Shown here: positions 8,179-17,452 of the stretch, piece after piece | How positions within the stretch are numbered: the first letter of the stretch is position 1 | Layout: each line of letters opens with the position of its first letter | Assembly: GCF_001905095.1 (NCBI RefSeq) | Contig: NZ_LWLS01000083.1 | Span: 124,001 to 188,000 of the forward strand | From: Micromonospora sp. CB01531 | GTDB taxonomy: Bacteria; Actinomycetota; Actinomycetes; Mycobacteriales; Micromonosporaceae | Length of the DNA stretch: 64,000 bases | Direction of reading: 5' to 3' | Notes under the pieces: generated by a model | The model's input: only the letters and a program-made list of their open reading frames with translations | Databases searched by the model: none | Told to the model about the DNA's origin: nothing | Translations under genes and position numbers: made by a program

Positions 8179-9258
8179 TCAGCGCTCGACCTCGCCCTTG
8201 ATGAACGCCTCGACGGCGGCGTGCGCCTCGTGGTCGGCGTACTGCTTCGGCGGGGACTTCATGAAGTACGAGGAGGCGGAGAGGATCGGGCCACCGATCT
8301 TCCGGTCCAGCGCGATCTTCGCGGCCCGCACGGCGTCGATGATGACGCCGGCCGAGTTCGGCGAGTCCCACACCTCGAGCTTGAGCTCCGCGTTGAGCGG
8401 GGTGTCGCCGAAGGAGCGGCCCTCCAGGCGGATGTACGCCCACTTGCGGTCGTCGAGCCACGGCACGTGGTCCGACGGGCCGATGTGCACGTCGCTCTTG
8501 GCCATCTCGTGCGGGATCTGGGAGGTCACCGACTGGGTCTTCGAGATCTTCTTCGAGACCAGGCGGTTGCGCTCCAGCATGTTCATGAAGTCCATGTTGC
8601 CGCCGAAGTTGAGCTGGTACGTGCGCAGCAGCTCGACCCCGCGGTCCTCGAAGAGCTTGGCCAGGGCGCGGTGCACGATGGTGGCGCCCACCTGGCTCTT
8701 GATGTCGTCACCGACGATCGGCAGGCCGGCGTCCTCAAACTTCTTCGCCCACTCCGGGTCGGAGGCGATGAAGACCGGCAGGGCGTTCACGAACGCGCAG
8801 CCCGCGTCGATCGCTGCCTGGGCGTAGAACTTGTCGGCCTGCTCGGAGCCCACCGGCAGGTAGGAGACGACCACGTCGACCTGCGCGTCGCGCAGCGCCT
8901 GGGCCACGTCGACCGGCTCGGCGTCCGACTCTTCGATGATCTCCCGGTAGTACTGGCCGAGACCGTCGAAGGTCGGGCCGCGCTGCACGGTCACACCGGT
9001 CGGCGGCACGTCGCACAGCTTGATGGTGTTGTTCTCGCTGGCGACGATCGCCTCGGCGAGGTCCATGCCCACCTTCTTGGCGTCCACGTCGAACGCCGCG
9101 ACGAATTTCACGTCGGAGACGTGGTAGTCGCCGAAGGTGACGTGCATGAGACCCGGGACGCGGTCGGTCGGGTCGGCGTTGCGGTAGTACTCCACGCCCT
9201 GCACGAGGGACGAGGCGCAGTTACCTACGCCGACGATGGCGACGCGGACGGAGCCCAT
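8179..9258 (-). CDS. ino1: Inositol-3-phosphate synthase
   Basis: NAD-dependent enzyme of 359 residues that converts glucose-6-phosphate to myo-inositol-1-phosphate, the first step toward mycothiol and phosphatidylinositol in actinobacteria. The nucleotide-binding GVGNCAS sits at residues 10-16. Typical myo-inositol-phosphate synthase stretches include YLPVGSEQADKFYA, NFGGNMDF and the SKKISKTQSV region. It lies 24 bp downstream of the padR gene on the same strand, so both are probably read from one promoter carrying the palindrome at 9963-9987. Confidence 0.95.
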   Translation of the reverse strand: MGSVRVAIVGVGNCASSLVQGVEYYRNADPTDRVPGLMHVTFGDYHVSDVKFVAAFDVDAKKVGMDLAEAIVASENNTIKLCDVPPTGVTVQRGPTFDGLGQYYREIIEESDAEPVDVAQALRDAQVDVVVSYLPVGSEQADKFYAQAAIDAGCAFVNALPVFIASDPEWAKKFEDAGLPIVGDDIKSQVGATIVHRALAKLFEDRGVELLRTYQLNFGGNMDFMNMLERNRLVSKKISKTQSVTSQIPHEMAKSDVHIGPSDHVPWLDDRKWAYIRLEGRSFGDTPLNAELKLEVWDSPNSAGVIIDAVRAAKIALDRKIGGPILSASSYFMKSPPKQYADHEAHAAVEAFIKGEVER

Positions 9259-9282
9259 AGCGTCTGCCTCCTTCTTCTTTCA

Positions 9283-9921
9283 TCACGGCCGCTCTTTCCT
9301 GGACTCGCCAGGCGGGGGCGGGCTGTCGTTTTCTCGTCGGCCGCCGGCCGTCCCGGCTTCCGGGACCGTCGGGGCTCGGCCGGAGCGCTCGTTGGCGATG
9401 AGCTCCTCCAGCCAGCGGACCTCGCGCTCACAGGCCTCCAGGCCGTGACGCTGCAGCTCCAGGGTGTACGCGTCGAGCCGCTCGGCTGCCCGGCCGAGCA
9501 CGTCACGAAGGCCTTCGCGACGCTCCTCGATCTTGCGACGACGACCTTCCAGGATCCGGAGCCGGGTGGCCTGGTCGGTCCGGGCGAAGAACGCGAAGTG
9601 CACGCCGAAGCCCGTGTCGTCGTACGTCTCGGGTCCAGCCTGCGCTATGAGCTGGGCGAACCGTTCCTTGCCCTCCGCGGTAATGGTGTAGACCACCCGA
9701 CCACGCCGGCTGGTCAGCGCGGGAACCTCCTCGGCGGTCGCGGGTGTCTCGGCGGCCTCGGTGATCCAGCCCGCCGCCTGCAGCCGGCGCAGGGTCGGGT
9801 AGAGCGAGCCGTAGCTGATCGCCGCCCGGATGGCGCCGAGTTTGGCGGCCAACTCCTTGCGCAGCTCGTAGCCGTGCATCGGAGCCTCCTGCAGGAGGCC
9901 GAGGATGGCGAGCTCGAGCAT
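9283..9921 (-). CDS. PadR-family transcriptional regulator
   Basis: Protein of 212 residues. The N-terminal winged helix (MLELAILGLLQEAPMHGYEL, then SYGSLYPTLRRLQAAGWI) is the classic PadR start. A C-terminal helical region (about residues 110-180) would form the dimerisation coiled coil, and the last 30 residues are polar and Pro-rich. ATG at 9921 follows AAGGGG at suitable spacing; the 21 codons upstream look non-coding. It is first in a two-gene operon with ino1 and probably binds the palindrome 42 bp upstream, controlling itself and inositol synthesis. Confidence 0.9.
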   Translation of the reverse strand: MLELAILGLLQEAPMHGYELRKELAAKLGAIRAAISYGSLYPTLRRLQAAGWITEAAETPATAEEVPALTSRRGRVVYTITAEGKERFAQLIAQAGPETYDDTGFGVHFAFFARTDQATRLRILEGRRRKIEERREGLRDVLGRAAERLDAYTLELQRHGLEACEREVRWLEELIANERSGRAPTVPEAGTAGGRRENDSPPPPGESRKERP

Positions 9922-9962
9922 GGGCCACCCCTTCTTACCCCCGGCGCGGAGTCGTAACCGCC

Positions 9963-9987
9963 GCGATGTATCGGACCGATACATCGC
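9963..9987. promoter_or_regulatory. Perfect palindrome, probable PadR operator
   Basis: Two 12-bp arms (9963-9974 and 9976-9987) are perfect inverted repeats around a single central base. The dyad contains ATGTAT and ATACAT half-sites in the PadR style (ATGT...ACAT). It is 42 bp upstream of the padR start, in the gap divergent from the DUF5318 gene. A 12-bp-arm dyad is not expected by chance in 64 kb. Confidence 0.8.
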
Positions 9988-10095
9988 ACGTTAGCGGAGA
10001 CAAATGATCAGGGCAAACCCTCGTTTACGCGGTCCTGTTGTCACGGATCGTGACGGCGGTCGCCTCGCCCGGCGGGGTCGCGTACCCTTTGCCGC

Positions 10096-10560
10096 ATGCG
10101 TACGCAGCGCCAGGTCGTCGACTACTCGCTCCGGAAGCGAGCGGTGCTGCGTGACCTCCTCGCCAACCGGGTCGGCACGTACGACGTCTGCGATGCCTCG
10201 CCGTACCTGAAAAACGCTGCCCGGTTCCACGGCGAGCCCACCGAGGAGCGCTGCCCGATCTGTCGCAGCGAGAACCTCATCCACGTCCACTACATTTACG
10301 GCGACGAACTCAAGCAGTCTGCCGGCCAGGCGCGCAGCCGGGCCGAGCTGTCGATGCTGGCGATGACGCTGCGTGAGTTCCAGGTTTTCGTGGTGGAGGT
10401 GTGCCCCGGCTGCGACTGGAACCATCTCGTCGAGCAGTTCCTGCTCGGCCGGGACGGGCTGGCCGGCGGTACGGAGGACGGGTCGGAGCAGGGGGCGGTG
10501 AGCGGCTCGGCCGCGCCGACCGGCTCCACCCCTCGTCGAAGGCGAGAGGCGCAACGGTGA
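10096..10560 (+). CDS. DUF5318 family protein, zinc-ribbon-like
   Basis: Protein of 154 residues recognised as the actinobacterial DUF5318 family, of unknown function. Two CxxC pairs are visible (CPIC near residue 55 and CPGC near residue 100), suggesting one zinc-binding site. The last 35 residues are low-complexity and polar. It is divergent from the padR-ino1 operon and precedes the class A PBP gene. No catalytic motif is seen. Confidence 0.8.
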   Translation: MRTQRQVVDYSLRKRAVLRDLLANRVGTYDVCDASPYLKNAARFHGEPTEERCPICRSENLIHVHYIYGDELKQSAGQARSRAELSMLAMTLREFQVFVVEVCPGCDWNHLVEQFLLGRDGLAGGTEDGSEQGAVSGSAAPTGSTPRRRREAQR

Positions 10561-10754
10561 ACTTGGCTGGTCCGGTCGCATCCGGCCCGATCTCCGGGCG
10601 GGACGACCGACAGCTTTCAGCTCAGATTAGTCCGATTAGGTCGGATTTGACGGCTGCGCCCCGGCAAGCCCGGGGTGTAGCGTCTCGTGTTCCAGCTCAC
10701 GGCAACCGGGTGGCGGCGCCCTCGCGCCCCACCGCGAGCGGCAGGGTGTGAGGA

Positions 10755-13586
10755 ATGAACTACGGCGATCCCAGTTCTTCGCGTGGGCGGGCCCAGATCC
10801 CGGGCCCGGGCGGCGACCCCGACTACGGCGGTGGCCCACACGGGAACGGCTGGTCATCCGGGTCCGAAGGCGGCGCCTCGGCCCGTGCCTCGGTGACGCC
10901 CCGGGGCTCTGCGTCCGGCGGGCGCGCCTCCGTCGGCGGCGCCGCCCCGGCGCCGCGCGGCGCCTCGGCTTCGGCCTCAATGGGCCAGGCCGGTGCGGGA
11001 CGCGCCTCGGTGCCCGTCTCGCCGGCTCCTGGCGGTGCCTCCGGGCGGGCCGGCTCCGGCCGCGCCTCGGTGCCGGTGTCTCCCGCCGGCCCGGCGGGGC
11101 GCGCCTCGGTCGGCGCGGCCAGCGTAGGCACGGCCGGCCGGGCGAGCGTCGGCTCGGCATCCGTCGGTGGCCGGGCCACCGTGGCCCGGGCCGGTGTGCC
11201 CGGCATGGCGGGTGGCGGTCCGGGTGGGCCGGGCGGCCCGACCGGCCCCGGCCGGGGCGGTCGCGGCGGTCACGGCGACGACCCGGGCGCGCGGGCTCGG
11301 GCGAAGAAGCGCCGGCGGATCAACATGCTGATCGCCGGCTTCGCCGTTTTCATCATGCTCGCCGGCATCGGCGTCGTCGGCTTCACCTACTACTCGACGA
11401 ACGTGATCCTGCCCCAGGACACCCCCCCACCGTTGGCCACCACGATCCTTTACAGCAACGGGTCGCAGATGGCCCGAGTGGGAGCGGAGAACCGCACCTT
11501 CGTCAACATCAAGGACGTCCCGGAATACGTGCAGAACGCGGTGGCCGCGGCGGAGGACCGGAACTTCTACCGGCACTCCGGGGTGGACTACAAGGGCATC
11601 GCGCGGGCCGCCTGGAACAACCTCACCGGCGGCGACAAGCAGGGCGCCTCGACCATCACCCAGCAGTACGCCCGCAACGCGTTCGACAACCTCAACCAGG
11701 ACACGTACGCGCGCAAGGTGAAGGAGGCGATCCTCGCCTCCAAGCTGAACGACCGGTACTCCAAGCCGGAGATCATGCAGCACTACCTGAACGTGATCTA
11801 CTTCGGCCGGGGCGCGTACGGCATCCAGGCGGCGGCGCAGACCTACTTCGGCAAGGACGTGTCGAAGCTGACCGTGGCGGAGGCGGCGGTGCTCGCGGCG
11901 CTGATCAAGCAGCCCGAGCCGAGCGCCACCCACCAGGGCTACGACCCGGCGATCAACCCGCAGGCCGCGTTGGACCGATGGAACTACGTCGTTCAGGGCA
12001 TGATCACCGAGAAGTGGCTCGACGCGCCGGGTAAGCAGCCGCACCCTACCGAGTACCCCAAGACGTTGAAGCCCATGCCGAAGAACACCAGCGGGCTGAC
12101 CAACGTGGGAAAGACCCCGAACGGCAACATCGTCAACTACGTCAAGAGCGAGCTGCGGGACCTCAAGCTCTGCACCGACGACGAGGCCGCCGCCACCCCG
12201 GACAAGCCGCTCTGTTCCCAGGCGTTGTCGAAGGGCGGCTACCGGATCACGACGACCATCGACCCGAAGATGCAGGAGGCCGCGCTGGAGGCGGCCCAGC
12301 GGGCCAAGAAGGGGTCGGAGCTCGACGGTCAGCCCAGCAACCTGATGGCCGCCCTGGTGTCCATCGACCCGCAGAGCGGCGAGGTGCGCGCCTACTACGG
12401 CGGCGACGACGGCACCGGCACCGACTATGCCGGCAAGAACAACGACAACGGTGTGATCAGCGGCGGCCACTCGCCGGGTTCGAGCTTCAAGATCTACACC
12501 CTCGCGGCGGCGCTCAATGCGGGTATCTCCCTCAAGTCGCGGTGGAAGGGCTCGGCGTTCACCCCGAAGGACATGGAGTTCAAGGTCAGCAACGCCGGCG
12601 CCGACAAGGTCACCTGCGGCGACTCCTGCACCCTCGAGGAATCGACGCTGAAGTCGCTGAACGTGCCGTTCTACTACATCACCGAGCAGATCGGCCCGGA
12701 CAAGGTTGTCGACATGGCCAAGAAGGCCGGCGTCACGATGATGTGGCAGACCGACACCAACCCGGCGAAGGCGCACGACCTGACCAAGGCGGACCCGAAG
12801 GACGTGGCCCCGGATCCGTTCTTCCACGTCGTCGGCTACGGCCAATACCCGATCACGGTGCTGGACCACGCCAACGGCGTCGCGACCTTCGCCAACCAGG
12901 GCGTCTATCACAAGGCGCACTTCATCAAGAAGGTGGAGAAGCAAGACCAGACCGGCAAGTGGCGCATCCTCCCGGGCCCAAGCAAGAAGGGCGTGCAGCG
13001 GATTCCCAAGGACGTCGTGGCCGACGTGACCTCGGTGCTGGAGCAGTACCCTGGCAAGGTGAACCGCCGGCTCGACGACGGCCGGAAGGCCGCCGAGAAG
13101 ACCGGTACCTGGGAACTGAACTCCAAGACGACCGCGAACGGCGACGCCTGGATGATTGGGTACACGCCCCAGCTCGCCACCGCCGTCTGGGTAGGCAACG
13201 TCAAGGACCGGAAGGCGATCAAGACCAAGGGCGGGGCCAACATCAGCGGTAAGGGCATGCCCGGTGCCATCTTCCAGCGGTTCATGAACGACGCGCTCAA
13301 GGGCAAGGAGAAGAAGGACTTCCCACCCGCCGAGCACGTCGGCAAGGACGACACCGGCAACGGTGAGGCGCCGCCCCCGCCCCCGCCCCCGGCGGGCTGT
13401 GACAACCCGCTCGGCGTGTTCTGCCAGGACAACGGCGGCAACAACGGTGGTGGCAACAACGGCGGAGGCAACAACGGCGGCGGCAACCCCGGCGGCTTCC
13501 CGGGCTTCCCGCCCGGACCCGGCAACGGCGGCGGTGGTGGTGGAGGCGGCATCCTGCCGAGCACACCTCCACGGCAGACCTACTGA
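10755..13586 (+). CDS. Bifunctional class A penicillin-binding protein
   Basis: Peptidoglycan glycosyltransferase/transpeptidase of 943 residues. The cytosolic N-terminus of about 185 residues is Gly/Ala/Ser/Arg-rich with repeated RASV units. One membrane helix follows (about 190-213). Next is a GT51 domain (AAAEDRNFYRHSG with the catalytic Glu near 267; QGASTITQQYARN near 296). The transpeptidase domain has SxxK at 576-579 (SSFK), SLN at 634-636 and KTGT at 782-785. The tail is Pro- then Asn/Gly-rich. All catalytic motifs are intact, so both polymerisation and cross-linking are expected outside the membrane. GTGAGGA immediately precedes the ATG. Confidence 0.95.
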   Translation: MNYGDPSSSRGRAQIPGPGGDPDYGGGPHGNGWSSGSEGGASARASVTPRGSASGGRASVGGAAPAPRGASASASMGQAGAGRASVPVSPAPGGASGRAGSGRASVPVSPAGPAGRASVGAASVGTAGRASVGSASVGGRATVARAGVPGMAGGGPGGPGGPTGPGRGGRGGHGDDPGARARAKKRRRINMLIAGFAVFIMLAGIGVVGFTYYSTNVILPQDTPPPLATTILYSNGSQMARVGAENRTFVNIKDVPEYVQNAVAAAEDRNFYRHSGVDYKGIARAAWNNLTGGDKQGASTITQQYARNAFDNLNQDTYARKVKEAILASKLNDRYSKPEIMQHYLNVIYFGRGAYGIQAAAQTYFGKDVSKLTVAEAAVLAALIKQPEPSATHQGYDPAINPQAALDRWNYVVQGMITEKWLDAPGKQPHPTEYPKTLKPMPKNTSGLTNVGKTPNGNIVNYVKSELRDLKLCTDDEAAATPDKPLCSQALSKGGYRITTTIDPKMQEAALEAAQRAKKGSELDGQPSNLMAALVSIDPQSGEVRAYYGGDDGTGTDYAGKNNDNGVISGGHSPGSSFKIYTLAAALNAGISLKSRWKGSAFTPKDMEFKVSNAGADKVTCGDSCTLEESTLKSLNVPFYYITEQIGPDKVVDMAKKAGVTMMWQTDTNPAKAHDLTKADPKDVAPDPFFHVVGYGQYPITVLDHANGVATFANQGVYHKAHFIKKVEKQDQTGKWRILPGPSKKGVQRIPKDVVADVTSVLEQYPGKVNRRLDDGRKAAEKTGTWELNSKTTANGDAWMIGYTPQLATAVWVGNVKDRKAIKTKGGANISGKGMPGAIFQRFMNDALKGKEKKDFPPAEHVGKDDTGNGEAPPPPPPPAGCDNPLGVFCQDNGGNNGGGNNGGGNNGGGNPGGFPGFPPGPGNGGGGGGGGILPSTPPRQTY
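10881..11190 (+). repeat. Degenerate in-frame repeat in the PBP N-terminus
   Basis: Copies of a cgcgcctcggt-type unit recur in frame and encode RASV-like units such as GRASVPVSPA and GRASVGAASVG. They form the disordered cytosolic tail of the PBP. Such repeats tend to vary in copy number between strains. Confidence 0.6.
13433..13550 (+). repeat. Asn/Gly-rich tandem repeat at the PBP C-terminus
   Basis: A 12-bp unit encoding NNGG/NNGGG repeats several times, then passes into Gly/Pro/Phe and poly-Gly codons. It encodes a flexible extracellular tail. Confidence 0.65.
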
Positions 13587-13601
13587 CCGCAGCACCTACG
13601 G

Positions 13602-13630
13602 CGGCGGCCGGACCACTGGTCCGGCCGCCG
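13602..13630 (+). terminator. Hairpin terminator after the PBP gene
   Basis: A perfect 13-bp stem (13602-13614 with 13618-13630) has a 3-nt loop and starts 16 bp after the PBP stop. It separates the PBP gene from the next membrane protein gene. Confidence 0.75.
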
Positions 13631-13705
13631 TCGGCGTATCCGGGCACCGGAAATCTGTGGTCGCGGCGGGACGCGAAGGCCCGACGTACGGCAGGATGCC
13701 TCTCC

Positions 13706-15238
13706 ATGAGCACCCAGTCGACGGCAGGCATCGACGACACCGGGACTGTGGACCACCCGTCCCGCTCGGATGGCTTTGTGCGGGGCACCTCGGAACTGAT
13801 CGGCGGCCCGCTGGGCGACCATGCCGCAGCCCTGGACCGGCCGGCGGGCGGCGAGCGACGGTTCTGGACGGCCGCCCGGATCGTGCTGGCCCTGGCCTGC
13901 CTGACGCTGGCGCTGCACTGGGTGCAGAAGTCGCCCTGCCAGGACGGCGCCTGGCAGAACAACACGCAGTACACCCGGATGTGCTACACGGATGTGCTCG
14001 CCCTGTACTACGCCGAAGGGCTGAACGAGGGCAAGGTGCCCTACGCCGACCACCCGGTGGAGTACCCCGTACTGACCGGCTACTTCATGGGCGCGCTCGG
14101 GCTGCCGGTGCACGCCCTCGGCGTGGACAACCCGAGCATCAACCAGGGGCGGTGGTTCTACAACCTCAACGCGCTGGTGCTCAGCGTCCTCGCGGTCGCC
14201 ACCGTGGCGGTCATCCTCCGGCTGCGCCGCCGACGACCGTGGGACGCGGCGATGTTCGCGCTCGCCCCCGCGCTGCTGCTCACCGCCACCGTCAACTGGG
14301 ACCTGCTCGCCGTCGGGCTGGCCGCGTTCGGGCTGCTGGCCTGGGCGCGTACCGGACCCGGCCGGTTCGGTGCCCTAATGGCCGCCCTGGCCGGGGTGCT
14401 GCTCGGGATCGGCGGCGCGGCGAAGCTGTGGCCGCTGTTCATCCTCGGGCCGATCCTGGTGCTCGCGGTCCGCGCCGGCCGGGTCCGAGCCGCCCTCCTG
14501 TCCGTCATCACGGCTGCGGTGACGGTCGTGGTGGTGAACTTGCCGGTGGCGATTCCCTACCGGGAGAACTGGGGGCGCTTCTTCGAGCTGAACACCACCC
14601 GGCCGATCGACTGGGGCACCCTCTGGTACATCGGCCGGTACCTGGACGGCAAGGTGAGCCCGGCAGCGCCCGGTGACCTCGGACCCTTCGAGTGGCTGAA
14701 CGCCCACATCGCCACCCTCAACTGGGTGTCGTACCTGCTGTTCGGCCTGGCGTGCCTCGGCGTGGCCGCGCTGGCGTGGTTCGCCCCGCGCCGGCCCCGG
14801 CTCGCCCAGCTCGCCTTCCTGGTGGTCGCCGCCTTCCTGATTTTCAGCAAGGTGTGGTCGCAGCAGTTCGTGCTCTGGCTGCTCCCGCTCGCGGTGCTCG
14901 CCCGGCCGCGCTGGGGCGCGTTCCTGGCCTGGCAGGTCGCCGAGGTCTGCTACTTCGCCGCCTTCTACGGCGAGCTGCTCGGCGCGGCGACCGGCCGGCC
15001 GGTCTTCCCCGAGGGGGTCTTCGTGCTGGCCGCCAGCCTGCGCCTGATCACCGTCGCGGTGCTCTGCGGCCTGGTGATCCGCGACATCCTGCGCCCGGAG
15101 CGGGACGCGGTCCGGGCCACCTACGCCGACGACCCGGACGGCGGCGTCCTCAACGGTGCCGAAGACGCCCTCTGGTTCGTCCGGTGGCGCCACCGCCCCG
15201 CAGCCACAAACCGTCCCGCCGAGCCCGTCACCGCCTGA
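13706..15238 (+). CDS. GT87 (DUF2029)-like polytopic glycosyltransferase
   Basis: Membrane protein of 510 residues with about ten hydrophobic segments after a polar N-terminus of about 50 residues. The DUF2029/GT87 style is seen in the acidic first loop and in the DHPVEYPVLTGYFMGALG stretch. GT87 proteins are GT-C mannosyltransferases that use polyprenyl-phosphate mannose outside the membrane, for example in phosphatidylinositol mannoside synthesis. The exact acceptor here is unknown. It converges on the next minus-strand membrane protein gene with a hairpin between them. Confidence 0.75.
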   Translation: MSTQSTAGIDDTGTVDHPSRSDGFVRGTSELIGGPLGDHAAALDRPAGGERRFWTAARIVLALACLTLALHWVQKSPCQDGAWQNNTQYTRMCYTDVLALYYAEGLNEGKVPYADHPVEYPVLTGYFMGALGLPVHALGVDNPSINQGRWFYNLNALVLSVLAVATVAVILRLRRRRPWDAAMFALAPALLLTATVNWDLLAVGLAAFGLLAWARTGPGRFGALMAALAGVLLGIGGAAKLWPLFILGPILVLAVRAGRVRAALLSVITAAVTVVVVNLPVAIPYRENWGRFFELNTTRPIDWGTLWYIGRYLDGKVSPAAPGDLGPFEWLNAHIATLNWVSYLLFGLACLGVAALAWFAPRRPRLAQLAFLVVAAFLIFSKVWSQQFVLWLLPLAVLARPRWGAFLAWQVAEVCYFAAFYGELLGAATGRPVFPEGVFVLAASLRLITVAVLCGLVIRDILRPERDAVRATYADDPDGGVLNGAEDALWFVRWRHRPAATNRPAEPVTA

Positions 15239-15240
15239 CC

Positions 15241-15265
15241 GCCGGGAGCCGGCTGGGCTCCCGGC
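15241..15265. terminator. Hairpin between convergent genes
   Basis: A perfect 10-bp stem (15241-15250 with 15256-15265) and 5-nt loop lie in the 45-bp gap between convergent membrane-protein genes. Confidence 0.65.
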
Positions 15266-15283
15266 AATCCCGCCCCAACAGAT

Positions 15284-17452
15284 CTACTCAAGACGGAAGA
15301 CGACGGCGTCACCGACCTCTGTGCGAGTCACCCCCAGCCCGTCGGAAGGTCGGTCGAGAAGCCCCTCCCACGGCGTGCCGGCGAGCTTCCCGGGCAACAC
15401 GACCACGTTCTTCACCCCGAGCTCGCGCAGGTAGGCGATGCTGGGCTGGTCGGGGAAGCTGACGACGGCGTCGCGGACCCGGGCCTGGCTGTCCGGGGTG
15501 AAGCCACTGCCGCCGTTGACCATCTCCTGGAACCGGCTGGTCGACCAGAGCATCACCGGCTGGTCGAGGTTCTGGCTGCTGGGCAGGACCAGCAGCGGGC
15601 CGTCGACCGTACGCATCGCCGCCGGCTGCGCCGGCACGACCGGATGCGGGGTGACATTTAGCCCTTCGACGATCACCAGCAGCAGGGGCAGCAGGGTGGC
15701 CAGGCGCAGCCACGGGCCGGGCCACGGTGGGACCCGCTCGGCGGCCACCTCGCGTACCCGGGCGCAGAACGCGGTGACCGCACCCGCCGCGAGCAGGCCG
15801 AGCAGGAGGGTGGTCCAGAGCATCATCCGGCCCGGGGTCCGCAGCCCGTTCCAGCCGGGCAGGTAGTCGAACAGCGGCACGTAGCTGAACCGGCCGCCGA
15901 AGAACCGCGTGCCCATGGCCAGGAGCATCGTCACCAGCACCCCGGCGAGCAGGAAGAGCCGGTGCCGGACCCGCCAGACGGAGAAGAAGAGCCCGCCGGC
16001 AGCCAGGGCGTACAGCGCGAAGCCGGGCAGCAGCGTCATCTCGGGGTGCCAGGGCAGCACCGCTCGCGCCCCCTCGTGCAGCGGACCCCAGATCCGCGAC
16101 TCGGCCGGGGCGGTGAAGAAGCCGCTCACCGGTGGCGAGTAGATCTCGATGTCGGCTAGCGTCCGGGCCGCGTTCGGGTGTTGCTGCGCAACGGTGAAGT
16201 ACGGCAACGCCAACAGCGCGCCCACCGCGGCGAAGAGCAGCCCGCCGAATACGTCGGCGAGGAGCAGCCGCCATCCGAACGGGCGCTTCACCCGCCGGAC
16301 CAGCCAGCGCCGGGCGAACCAGAGCACGGCCGAGACCAGCACGATGCCGGCCAGCAGGTACGCGAACGGCAGCCCGATGCCGAAGCCCAGGCTGAGCTGC
16401 CACGCCGCCACCAGCCAGCCGGTGAACGCCCAACCGGCGTGGCGGCGGTGCGGACGGTAGCCGTGGCGCAGGGACCAGCCGTGGCCCCGGGCGAGCATCG
16501 CCAGCGCCAGCGGGATGCCACCGTTCGAGAGGATGTGCAGGTGCCCGGCCTGGGCGAGCAGCCACGGGGCGTACGCGTAGCCGGCACCGGCCACCGCGGC
16601 CCCGATCCGGCCCGCGCCCAGCTGCCGGGCCAGCGCGTACGCCCCGAGCGTGGCGAGCGCGTGCGCCAGCACGAACATGATGTTGTAGCGCAGTACGGCG
16701 GCCTCGGGACCGTGACCGAGCATGCCGGCCGGGGCGTACCCGAGCAGGGTGTCGGAGAAGGCGAAGCTCCAGGACTCGGGGAAGAAGCTGTTCGAGTGCC
16801 AGAGCTGGGCCGGGTTGGTCAGCAGGATGTGCCCGGACCAGGCCATCTGCCAGGCCTGGAGGCTCGGGTCCCAGTAGTCCTGCGGCAGCGTGTAGTTCGG
16901 GTAGCGCAGCGTGGGCCAGGTCATCAGGACGGCCAGCGCCAGCGAGGCGACGGTGGCCAGGGTCCACTCGTGGATCAGGAAGCGGCCCACCGCGCGGACC
17001 GCCCGGCGGGGCCGGGTGAGCACCGGGTCCGGAGCGGGGCCGAAGGCGGACCACGGATCGGCCGGCGTGTCCGACTTGCCGTCGGCCTTCGTTCCGGACG
17101 CGTCGGCCTTGCCGGACGCGTCGGCGGCGGTGTCGTCGCGGCCAGCCTTTCCGGTCGGCTTTGCGGCGGACTTCCCGGTGCCGTTCCCGTCGGTCGGCTG
17201 AGCCGTCCCGTCCGCCTCACCGCCGGCGGATTTCGAGGTGGCGGGCTCGGTGGTCAACTCCTTCGTCGACGTGGCGGCTTGACCCGTGGCCGGCTCTTCC
17301 GCCGGCGTGGCGGTGTCCGCGCCCGGCTGCCGGATGACCGGTTCGGGCGTCGCCGCGGCGGAGCCGTCCGGGTCGCTGCCGCCGGCGGTCGGCTGGGAGT
17401 CGCTGCCGGCCGGGCGGGCGCCGTCGGTGGTGTCGGACTGCTCGGTGGTCAT
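15284..17452 (-). CDS. Large polytopic membrane protein, GT-C-like, unassigned
   Basis: Protein of 722 residues. The first 140 or so residues are Thr/Ala/Asp/Pro-rich and probably disordered. About ten membrane helices follow, then a C-terminal soluble domain of about 130 residues (from about residue 590). An acidic first extracytoplasmic loop (PQDYWDPSLQAWQMAW) resembles GT-C glycosyltransferases, but no family can be named from sequence alone. Its ATG overlaps the endonuclease IV stop (ATGA at 17449-17452), so translation is coupled to that gene. Confidence 0.6.
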   Translation of the reverse strand: MTTEQSDTTDGARPAGSDSQPTAGGSDPDGSAAATPEPVIRQPGADTATPAEEPATGQAATSTKELTTEPATSKSAGGEADGTAQPTDGNGTGKSAAKPTGKAGRDDTAADASGKADASGTKADGKSDTPADPWSAFGPAPDPVLTRPRRAVRAVGRFLIHEWTLATVASLALAVLMTWPTLRYPNYTLPQDYWDPSLQAWQMAWSGHILLTNPAQLWHSNSFFPESWSFAFSDTLLGYAPAGMLGHGPEAAVLRYNIMFVLAHALATLGAYALARQLGAGRIGAAVAGAGYAYAPWLLAQAGHLHILSNGGIPLALAMLARGHGWSLRHGYRPHRRHAGWAFTGWLVAAWQLSLGFGIGLPFAYLLAGIVLVSAVLWFARRWLVRRVKRPFGWRLLLADVFGGLLFAAVGALLALPYFTVAQQHPNAARTLADIEIYSPPVSGFFTAPAESRIWGPLHEGARAVLPWHPEMTLLPGFALYALAAGGLFFSVWRVRHRLFLLAGVLVTMLLAMGTRFFGGRFSYVPLFDYLPGWNGLRTPGRMMLWTTLLLGLLAAGAVTAFCARVREVAAERVPPWPGPWLRLATLLPLLLVIVEGLNVTPHPVVPAQPAAMRTVDGPLLVLPSSQNLDQPVMLWSTSRFQEMVNGGSGFTPDSQARVRDAVVSFPDQPSIAYLRELGVKNVVVLPGKLAGTPWEGLLDRPSDGLGVTRTEVGDAVVFRLE

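Noticed and set aside
10040..10054. GTCACG-GAT-CGTGAC dyad upstream of the DUF5318 gene
   Set aside because: 6-bp arms are expected several times by chance in 64 kb, and nothing else supports an operator.
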